Assembly: GCA_037126765.1 (NCBI GenBank)
Contig: JBBCBC010000001.1
Location: forward strand, 34,580,804 to 34,644,803
Reading direction: 5' to 3'
DNA from: Stenogyne calaminthoides
Lineage: Eukaryota > Streptophyta > Magnoliopsida > Lamiales > Lamiaceae
DNA length: 64,000 nt
In this document: positions 20,717-30,073 of the stretch, piece after piece
Position numbering within the stretch: the stretch's first letter is position 1
Layout: every line of letters starts with the position of its first letter
Translations under genes and position numbers: made by a program
The notes under the pieces: model-generated
What the model was told of the DNA's origin: nothing
The model's database searches: none
The model's input: the letters and a program-made list of their open reading frames with translations, nothing else

Positions 20717-21970
20717 TCTTACTTGAAACACTTCGCCACTTATTTGATCCTCTTTTCTGATACACTTCATCCTTCAGTTTTCTTCTAAACATTCTTCTAA
20801 ACAACCCGCATTTACTGAAGTCAACTCCCGCCAAAACTTTTACTTCGGGGAGTCCAAAAGTCGCCTCGATTCCCAAATCGGCGCGATTTGACATTCCGTA
20901 ATAATGGCATAGATACGATGTGATTTAATCACACCGTTAACTCATCCAACCATTAGCTGCGTGTTCCTAACACGTTGTCGATGCAAATTTCTCTTAAAAT
21001 CTTCTGAGAAGATAAAATTTGCATTTATACCCCTAATTTCCTTCTATAAATTAGCCTGGGGTGTTAGGCAAACAACACAATCATAAACCATTTCATCTTC
21101 TTTAGCATATCCTTCATGCTTTTCCGATGAGTTCCTTATTTCCGGTGAAACTTCCGGTGGGAACCCTTAGCCCTTTTCCAATGAATTCAGCTTCTCAAAT
21201 CAACCCTGTGTGTTCCTTCACACTGCTTTCGTCATCATCTAAGATTTCACATACGATCAATGCTAAGCTTTTTTACCACCGTGGAGGCGGATCTGCTAAG
21301 GCAAATGAGAAGACACTTCTCCTAACCGTATGCACCTTGTGCGCCTATCAAGATGTCGGAATTAACATCAACAGACTTAGTCTGAAACAAAACGTGAGTT
21401 TGGTATATGGTCTGCATCAGTCAACAACTGATCTCCATATATCAAGCTCAATTTTTGCATGAGACACAAGTGTCTGTTTGGTCCTTGTGACCAAACCTTT
21501 GGCACTGTGCCCCATTTAACAGCTGGAAGTCCTGTTGATTTTAGGTCTAAGGGCTCCTAGCTTAAAGATCCTTCAAGGCTCGCTCTCGCTCCTCACTCCA
21601 AGATTCTAAGAGCGGCTTTCAGGATTCTAGAAGCTTCTCTGCTGCCCCCTAGGTCGGAGAGTCCGAGAGCATCGACTCTTAAAATCTCTCTTCTCTCCTT
21701 CCCTGCCTAGGGTTGTCTTAGGGCTGATGGTTTATGCTTTGACCTCCGGGTCTTCTTGTACTTGTAATACCACTTGAAGATAGCTTGTAGCATTTGTAGC
21801 TTGTGATATCACTTGTAACTTGTAAATCTGACCTCCGGGTCTTTATCAATGAAAAATTATGTTATTCCATTGTTGTGTTGTTTCTTCTGACTTATGCGAT
21901 CTGTAGCTTTAATCTTGATTTGCTTGTTGACTGTAGCTTTAATCGACTTATAAAGTAATCTTCCAATCTG
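20717..21970 (+). other. Extra 1.25-kb segment in C, opposite strand, promoter-like
   Basis: Element A lacks this segment between pol and ORF3. In C it separates two blocks that are adjacent in A (near 35800-35835). Read on the + strand it has AAGTCGCCTCGATT and GATTTAATCACA blocks like those upstream of B's ORF3, a TATA box (TATAAAT near 21044), an open frame at 21127-21462, and a 3' stretch with a repeated GACCTCCGGGTCTT (about 21740 and 21829). Short inverted ends TTACTT/AAGTAA are visible but no clear target duplication. It may be a captured gene fragment or an inserted non-coding element. Confidence 0.5.
21127..21462 (+). CDS. Hypothetical short protein, 111 aa, inside the extra segment of C
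   Basis: An ATG about 80 bp after a TATA-like sequence opens 111 codons (MSSLFPVKLPVGTL...). The product is Ser-rich, with no family that I recognise and no clear membrane segment or motif. It runs opposite to the genes of C. It could be the first exon of a captured host gene, a small gene carried by the element, or chance. No sister copy in the window tests it. Confidence 0.3.
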   Translation: MSSLFPVKLPVGTLSPFPMNSASQINPVCSFTLLSSSSKISHTINAKLFYHRGGGSAKANEKTLLLTVCTLCAYQDVGININRLSLKQNVSLVYGLHQSTTDLHISSSIFA

Positions 21971-22143
21971 ATCAGTTCCCCCTTAATCTGATATATCTTG
22001 AACTGGTCTGCCCTTTGTCTAAACTTCAGATTGGCTACTTATCTGACTTTCTGATCTGCTCCTTATCTGAACTTCAGATCGGCTCCTCGTCTGGTCGTCT
22101 GATCAGTTGAGATTTCTAACTCAACTAATCCCATTTAACCTGG

Positions 22144-25100
22144 TTAGTCTTTTAACCAACTGGTTCTGGAGATCAATCCTTCAGCCATATCTAGTGCATT
22201 TTCTCCAAGATCCAGAAGCCCTAGCTCGTTGCATAAATCTCTGAATCTGATCTCAGCTAGCGGCTTGGTTAAGATATCGGCTTTTTTTGTCAAGATGGAT
22301 CTTTTCCATCCTGATATTCTTCTTTTCAACATGATCTCTGATAAAATGGTGTCTGACATCCACATGCTTGCATCTTGTATGTAGAACAGGATTCTGAGTG
22401 ATTGCAATAGCATTATTATCATCACGCGAATATAGGTACTTTCTTAGCTACAATGTTGTAATCCTCACCGCCGACTTAGCGGAAGCGGTTTGGGAACAAC
22501 AGCTTCATGTAGCCATATAATCTGCTTCAGTAGTAGATGTCGCAACTGATGTCTGCTTCTTCGAAAACCATGAGATCAACTTATTTCCCAGAAACTGACA
22601 TGAACCTGAGGTTGACTTCCTGTCGATTCTGCAACCTCCATAATCTGAATCAGAATACCCACTAAGCTCTAGATTGTCATCTGATGGGTAAAATAAACCA
22701 AGGTTTACAGCCCCCTTCAGATACTTGAGAATCCCCCTTTTACCGCTTCTAGGTGGCTTTGCATTGATTTGCTTTGAATCCGCACACACACCTATCGCAA
22801 ACGTAATGTCCGGTCTGGTCGGCGCACGGTATAGTAGTGATCCAATTAGAGCTCTATACTCCTTCTGATTCGTTTTCTGACCATCTTCATCTGGATCCAT
22901 CTTGAACCCGGTCATCATGGGAATTCTGGCTTCCTTGCAATGTTGAACTCCAAACTTTGCCAGTAGATTCCTTGTATACTTCGCCTGGCAGATGAATATC
23001 CCTTCTGTACTCTGCTTGACTTGTAAACCCAAAAATTAATTCATCTGACCCATCATGGACATCTCGAACTTCCCTTGCATCAACTTGCTGAACTTCTCAC
23101 ATAACTTCTTGTTGGGAGATCCGAAGATGATGTCGTCCATGTAGATCTGAACCATCATAATATCTTCTCCATCTTCTATTCTGAATAAGGTTTTGTCCAC
23201 TATTCCTTTAGTGAACCTGTTGTTTATCAAGAACTGAGAGAGTGTATCATACTAAGCTCGAGGAGCTTGTTTCAGTCCGTAAAGAGCTTTCCTTAAACGG
23301 TACACTCGGTTGCCTTTTTCAAAGCCTGGAGATTGTTCGACATAAACTTCCTTTGCTAGTACCCCATTTAAGAATGCACTCTTTACATCCATCTGATACA
23401 CAAAGGAACCCTCTCAGGGCGATATGCCGAAAAAATGAATGGCTGGCTTAAAGCGGCGATCGTGTGCAAAGGTCTCATCATAATCAATTCCTTCCGATTG
23501 TGAATACCCCTTAGCAAACAAGTCTTGCCTTATTCCCCGGTTATGACATTTTTCTCATCTCTTTGTTCTTGAATACCCACTTCGTTACCAATTATGTCTT
23601 GATGAGTTGGTCTGCATCCACCAATTTCCAAACTCGATTCCTCTCAAACTGCTTCGGCTCCTCCTGCATGGCTAGAATCCAACTTCGTCTTTGTAGAGCT
23701 TCCTCTCATCAGTTGGTTCCTTCAAAGATAGATAACAACAAAGATATGGCACTTTCACCAACGATGTCTAGTTTTGACTCTATCGGATGGGTCTCCGATA
23801 ATCGATCACTTGGATGACCGTAATCCGAGTCCTTCGCTCGATGTGTCGTCTGTTTGGAGAACATCATCCATGTCCGATAGTTCATCACTAGTGATTGGGA
23901 GTGGTGCGAATTATGATCCACTTGATAAGAACATGTCTCGGTGATGTTGGACTCATCATGTCTTGATGTCTGCTCGCATTTAACTTCAGAGTTCCCCGAA
24001 CCGGATGGCTCGGGCTTGATATCGCCTCTCCATAAACTTCTTCTTCAATCGACGATTGTGCGTACCTTAGGGTCTGATTGACCTGTTGAATCAGCAAGAT
24101 CAAGTTCTGGGATGTACACTTTTATGTGTTCAACTTTTTTTCTCCTTGATGCTTAGTCGATCCATTTTCTCAAGCGTGTCATGTAGCAGGTTGATCCGTG
24201 CGGCTTGTTCTCGAGGCGACTTTCTCTTGTTCGAAGATGTCTCATCAAAGACCACATGGGGTGTTTCTTCGACAACTAGAGTTCGTTTGTTGTAAACCCT
24301 GAAAGCCTTGCTGGATGAGGAATATCCTAAGAATATGCCCTCATCTGACTTGGCCTCAAAGGTCTTCAACTGACTTTTCACATTGTTGTGAATGAAACAC
24401 TTGCACCCAAAAAACATGGAAGTATGAAACACGAGGTTTTACGTCCTTTCCACACCATAAGGTGTTTTGAAGTGAGTCTTAGTCGAGAACATCCGCTACG
24501 AGTATGGCATGTGTTGATTATTCGCCTTAAACGGCTTGGTGTGGCATGTTCACAACATAGTCGAAAGCGGCTTCCTTGAGAGTTCTGTTTCTCCGCTTCG
24601 CTACTCCATTTTGTTGTGGCGTTCTTGCAGATGACGTTTCATGCTGTATACCAAACTCAGTGCAAAAATCAGTAATAAAGGAATTAAGGAACTCTGTACC
24701 TTTATCTGATCTAATTTTTACTATGCTGACACCCTTCTCGTTTTGTAGCTTCTTGAGCAGCTCGGGTATCTTTGTCGTTGTCTCATTCTTCTTGTATAAG
24801 AATACAACCCAAGTAAACTTGGAATAATCATCCACGATTACAAGAGTATATTTAAATCCATCGAGATCGACCGTGTAATCGGGTCCAAATAGATCCATAT
24901 GGAGCGATTCTTGCGAGACTCTCATCGATCTTTGGTCCGTATTCCCTTGAATGAGGCTTTAACTTGTTTTCCCATCTGACATGCAGAACATGTCTGATCT
25001 TTGGAGAATATCTCATTCGGAAGTCCCTCAACCAAAGACATCCTAGCGATCTTGTTAAGAGTCTTGAAGTTCAGATGACTCATTCTTTTGTGCCAGAGCC

Positions 25101-25529
25101 AACTGCTACTTTTAGAACTCTTAACAATTAAGCATGTATTCTTAGGGCAACTGTTCCAATCTGCTGTGTAGATTGTGTCTTTCCTTGAACCAGTTAGCAA
25201 GATTTGTTGAGTGGCTCGATTTCTTATCGTACACTTGTCGCTCGAGAACCCAACGCTGAATCCGTTGTCGCAGAATTGTGATACTGATAGTAGATTTTGC
25301 TTCAATCCTTCGACATCTGAGACTCCGCCATTTGTACATCATCATTCTCTAAGGTTCCGAATCCCTTGGTAAAACCAAAGTTATCATCACCGAAGAGTAC
25401 ACGTGGGCCTTCTTGTTCTTTGTAAGAGCTAAGGAGATGTTTGCTTCCAGTCATGTGCCTTGAGCATCCACTATCGATGTACCAGATAGTTGCTTGTGCA
25501 CCTCCTTTGTTGGCCAGTCCCACGCGATC
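22144..25529 (-). pseudogene. pol: Element C pro-pol
   Basis: Protease motif IDSGCSRHMTG is intact (near 25470). The HHCC region (HKRMSHLN...CSACQMGK) follows. Integrase (24925-24527) has both Asp residues, but its Glu reads Lys in GVAKRRN. That comes from GCAGAACGG read as GCGAAGCGG, one of the CAG-to-CGA changes typical of this block. Reverse transcriptase has YMDD (23143-23132) and is split by a stop at 23036. RNase H shows YSDSDYGG and TTEADYMA, then a frame change near 22430. The C-terminal RTSWLKD stop at 22144 matches A. Several middle parts are scrambled. True pol integrity cannot be judged from this sequence. Confidence 0.88.
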
Positions 25530-25555
25530 CTGCAATCAAATCAGGCTTTAGGTAC
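25530..25555 (-). promoter_or_regulatory. Gag/pro junction segment, 26 nt, element C
   Basis: On the minus strand it begins GTACCTAAAG and ends GATTGCAG, identical in layout to A and E, with the gag TGA inside. Confidence 0.55.
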
Positions 25556-28115
25556 CCTTTGAATTGGGTCCCGGGGGGGTTAGTGGTGGATTTAGGGATC
25601 CACACAAACAGAGAGCACTTCTATGAAAATCTGATAGATTAGAAGGTCTGATTTGTCTCCCATATATATCAACATAATCATACATCTCTTTATATGCTTT
25701 CTGGTTAGTATGATTATTCGTATGAGCCTTGGTTGACTTAGAAGACTTGGGATTTTTCTTTATATTTTGTCTTCTTTTAATCCATTAATGGCTCAAAAAA
25801 GTGCAGAGCTTCTAGATCTCTGGTTATAAGGGTAGGTACGACTGCTACCATCAAAATATTCATATCTTTTTGGCATAGGTGGTCTTTGCAATTTACCTAT
25901 AACTTGCTTATTAGGCAGTTGACCTTGATTGGGTTTCAGATTAGATTTCCTTCTCACAGGTTGTCTCTTCTGATACCTAATCACGATCGAAGTTGAGGTC
26001 TCTTCGTAAGAACCGGGTTCTTCTCTGTGATTCCTACCGATGCTTTATCGATTGGGGTTCATTTATGTTCCCTTTCGATTAGGCACCTTCCTTACTTGCT
26101 TTCAATGAGTCTTTTTTCCCTTATCGATACAAGTTTAGCTTTTAGTGTATATTTTTGTCGAGAGACTCGCTTTGATTACACCCTTCTCCAAGTGAATCAA
26201 ACGGGGCTTTTGAGGATGTAGAAGGGTTCTCATACCCAATTCCTTCTTGTTAGTCGGCGTTCAAAAATAGGTGTTCATTTCTTGAACGGTTTTAGATGAC
26301 TTCGTGAAAAACCTCTATTTTCTTGCATAAACTATCCTTAGTAGTTTTTAGACTCTCATGTAGTCTTAATAGCTCATCAAATTTAGCTTGAAGGATTTTG
26401 AAATCATCGACTTTGTCGTTTGTTGATTGCTAGTCGATCTTTGATCTGCTTCTCCCGATCGAAAGATTTAACTTTCGAGCGTTAAGTTCCTCGGTTACCT
26501 TCTAAGCGGTTTATTGATTTCATTTCAAAGAGCTTTAATTGAGAGCGTTCTCTTTAACAAGCTGATTATTTACGATCCTTAGCTTGTCATTTTTAAACTT
26601 CCACTATTGTATAAGTGTCTCTCGCGCATCGAGAGATCATCAAGCAATTGCTCGAGTAGAGCTGCAAGTCAATCTCTCCGGCGGTGTCTTAATAATAGCA
26701 GTGTGGAAATTGAAAAAGCGAAGGTTTGGAGGTTACCTCAGTTGGTCCTCCTTGGCCATCATCAGACTTCATCGTCATCCCAAGAGAATATCGATCTTAA
26801 TGTTCGTGGAAGTCAACAAAGATTGCTTATCGAGCGAAGTCTTCTCTGAGAAAGAGTAGCCAGAGTCCTCGAAAGGCGATAGGAATCATCAATTCCGGAT
26901 GTGTCACCGACGGTTTTTCCTATCTCCGAGGTTGCTTTCTTTTGTTCCGTTTCTCTTCTCTTTCTCTCGAGTCGGTCGGGCGATCGGTGTTGTAGTGACC
27001 TGGTTTCTCGCAGATTGAAGCATGATCCTCGATCTCTGGGAACTTCCTCTGCCGGTGAGTCACTTAAATGTCAGGATCTGTCGGGTGACTTTCCTTTTCG
27101 ATAATGTCGAGCTTCTTCTTCGCCGATCTGTTATCTCTTCTCTCATCCGTCGGATCATCTCTTTTTTTTTTCTTCTCTGTGATCTCTTCGATCATCGATC
27201 ACTGGTTATTCTCGTGATCCAGCCGATTAGCCTCATGTTTCTTTGATAGTCACTGTAGAATCTCCGATACTTACCAAGCTGAGTATTTGTTCTTTCAAGT
27301 TTCCTGGTAAGCAAAGCGATCTGTTCTGCTTGACTCATTATGTTTCCAACAGGTTCAGTGGCCTTCGATCTGCTGCTGGTTGCTTAAAACTCAACTGATT
27401 TAGACGTTGAGGCTTCAACAGACGTCTCGTCTTCATCTGCTTGTCCTCTTTCAATTAAGTCGAACTCGTGAGCTTTAAGGCTTAGGAGCAAGCTACTTGG
27501 CTTCATCTTTGAAATGTCTTGGCAATCCTTGATTACCGTGACTTTCATGTCCCATTTCTTGGTGAGTGATCTTAAGATCTTGTAGTTGATATCTTTGTCT
27601 GACATCTCTCTACCAAGTTCTCGTAGTTTATTGGCCGACATGGTGATCCTCCCATCGAGCTCGTTGATGGTCTCGTTGGGCAACATTTTTAACTTTTCGA
27701 ACTTCACTAGTTTGGCTTGTAGTCGGCTGTCTTTGATTTGATCATTTCCTTTGCATATCTCAGCAAGAGTATCCCACATTGCTTTTGCGGTTTTGAGATA
27801 CTTTATCTTCTCTTTGGTGACTTTGTCCATCATCTTCATGATTATATGCCTGACGATTGTATCTAGAGTATACAGCTTTCTTTCCTCTGCATCCATCAAG
27901 GCTGGGCTTTTTCGCACAAGACTTCCCGTGGCAAAATCTGGATCTCCTCCGACTGCTGGGTTGTCGTGGTATATGATGATGGGTCCTCGTTTGATGACTT
28001 CCATCATTCTGCCGCTTATCGATCCTAGATGGTTGCACATATATATAGCCCGATCTGCATACTCATCAATTGAAAACTTAGGCAAATCATGATACATACC
28101 AGAGGTATTATCCAT
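25541..28115 (-). pseudogene. gag: Element C gag
   Basis: The first 243 codons (28115-27384) are open and clean, starting MDNTSGMYHDLPKF. They cover the whole helical gag domain, unlike A, which has a stop in place of Trp before DMKVTVIKD. From about 27380 leftward the sequence keeps recognisable pieces (zinc knuckle near 27005 with an inserted base, coiled coil about 26650-26250, basic tail 25984-25793) but with many frame breaks. The broken part coincides with the CAG/CTG-to-CG block, so the gene may be more intact in reality. Confidence 0.85.
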
Positions 28116-28237
28116 GCTGAGTGATTTTGAAAACGAATGAGTTTTGAAAAATGGTTTTTCAAGATCTGTTCAAATGACCACAAAGATTCTTCCTCAAGAA
28201 TCGATGATACTCAAAGTCAGGGGTCTGTGGAACCACT

Positions 28238-28249
28238 GCTCTGATACCA
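28238..28249 (-). other. Element C primer-binding site (tRNA-iMet)
   Basis: This is the reverse complement of TGGTATCAGAGC, 2 bp inside the 5' LTR. Confidence 0.95.
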
Positions 28250-28251
28250 CT

Positions 28252-30068
28252 TGTAGGTCCCGAACGGGTTTTGTGAGGGTGGAAGTCTAGAGGGGAGGGG
28301 TGAATAGACTTCTAAAACTTTTCGTGCGGATCAGGTGTGAACTGCAGATTACCCGATCAGAGTGCGAGTGTATCAGTTTAGACTGATGTTCAATCTTACT
28401 GAGTGCCTGAGGGTAGATCAGTTTGATATCTGTCAGTTTAACTGAATGGTGCGGAATCTTCTTTTTACCCATGTGAAAAACCAGTTTTATCAATATGATT
28501 CTGAAGTCAGTTTTCAACCAGTTGACTAAGGTGTCAATCTGATCAGATTAGTTGCTTGGTGCAGACTGAGCTTAACTTAGAATATGTATGTTGTTTAAAA
28601 CTCAGTTGAGTGACTTGTGTATAGCAATAAGAAAGCAAGTAAAAGCACACAAGACTTTTTATAGTGGTTCATACGAAACCCGTCCTACGTCTACTCTTCC
28701 CTTAACACAGGGGAACCTTAACCTACTTTAACCTGCGGGACTTATATCCTTTTCAGGATGGCCGAGATGTTTATCGAGTTCTCACTCTTACAAACTTAAC
28801 CTGCGGGACTTATATCCTTTTCAGGATGGCCGAGATGTTTACCGAGTTCCCACTCAAGCTTAACCTACGGGACTTATATCCTTTTCAGGATGGTCAAGAT
28901 GTTTATCGAGTTCCCACTCTACAAACGTAACCAGCGGGACTTATATCCTTAAAAAGGATAGCCGAGATGTTTAATGAGTTCTCACTCTACAGACTTAACC
29001 TAACTTGCGTTTGGGTAAAGAATGTTTGAGGGTTCCAACTGGAAATCTATCCTGGTGCTTTAGGTAACCAAAATGCTAGTGGATAGGATTTCTTGCTAAG
29101 AACTATGGGATGAACACTCTAAGAATAATCTTCAAATGTAGTGTTCTTCGAGTGGAGATTTTGCTGTAGCTTTTAGCTTCTTTTGCGATGTCTCTGTGTT
29201 TGTTCCTGCGTTCTCACTTATTGGACCTTGTTCTTCAAAATGAAGGTCGATCCCATTTTATAGACCTCGAAATCAAAGAGCCGTTGGAGAGCAATTTGAA
29301 TTTTGGGCTATATTAGGTAGGCTGTAGGATATGATTATGACGTGCTCCGATTATCGACGTGGCCGTAGGCATCATTAGCGCCATTTTTGTCCGCAGCGTC
29401 GTATCCCTCAATGTCAGCTCTTTTTGTACACGTGTCGCTTTCTTCTTGGCTTCGCGAAGCGGCACTCCAGAAATTTGTCTGTTAGACTATTCATATTCCT
29501 TTTGTAGAAGATTCATCTTGTCTGGTGTATCTTTTTTATTGTCACCAGATGTGAGCTGACTTGATCAAGTAATTGATTAGTCTACCTTGTTGAGTCTTCA
29601 GTTGCATATTGTCTTAGCTTCAATATGCAGACTCTGCTGAATGTAGGTCTTCAGGTCTTTTGATCTTCAGGTGTCTCTGAGCCTCAGTGTATTCAGTCGT
29701 ACTGAGTCTTCAGGTTTGATGCTGAGTCTTCAGGTTTATCTGAGTCTTCAGTGTTTATCTGAGTCTTCAGGTTCATCTGAGTCTTCAGTGTCTTCTTGTC
29801 TTCACCTGATCTTCTGACTTCTTGTCTTCTGATTTGCGCTTAGTCTTCTGATCATCTGACCTTATCTGGGTCATCTGATGCTTCGACCTGACCTATACAT
29901 ATTGAGTTCCCCCTCAATATGTGACCTATCTTTTACATCAGCTATCTATACATTTCAGCTGGTCATCTTATTCTAATTCTAAGTCATCAGTCAGCTAATA
30001 GGTCTAACTGGTCCTATTACAACCTGTTTTGGAACTTCCATCAAAACTAAGTTACAGATTTCCCAACA
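28252..30068 (-). repeat. Element C 5' LTR (1817 bp)
   Basis: It matches 14390-16245 and ends at the CATCA duplication. It has the same four 66-bp units and fewer 18-bp units. Confidence 0.96.
29255..29262 (-). promoter_or_regulatory. Element C 5' LTR TATA box
   Basis: On the minus strand this is TATAAAAT, the likely promoter for C's genomic RNA. Confidence 0.65.
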
Positions 30069-30073
30069 CATCA
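30069..30073 (+). repeat. Target-site duplication of element C, right copy
   Basis: CATCA is identical to 14385-14389. Confidence 0.96.

Larger units (their letters stand above)
14390..30068 (-). mobile_element. Element C: family 1 copia retrotransposon nested in B, reverse strand
   Basis: It is flanked by perfect CATCA duplications. The 5' LTR is on the right (28252-30068) and the 3' LTR on the left (14390-16245). Reading leftward, it holds a PBS, gag, pro-pol, an extra 1.25-kb segment, a TATA box and intron-like leader, ORF3 and a polypurine tract. Gag and Pol are close to those of A and E. Coding quality differs sharply by region: ORF3 and the gag start are clean, while about 22430-27380 is full of CAG/CTG-to-CG changes. 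Confidence 0.96.

Noticed and set aside
20717..21970. A DNA transposon in C with TTACTT/AAGTAA inverted ends
   Set aside because: The inverted ends are only about 6 bp and no matching target duplication is seen (GATTC against TCTTC), so I left it as an unexplained segment.
22430..27380. RIP-like or APOBEC-like hypermutation as the cause of the changed blocks
   Set aside because: Those processes give C-to-T or G-to-A. Here CAG becomes CGA or CG and CTG becomes TCG or CG, often with length change, on both strands.
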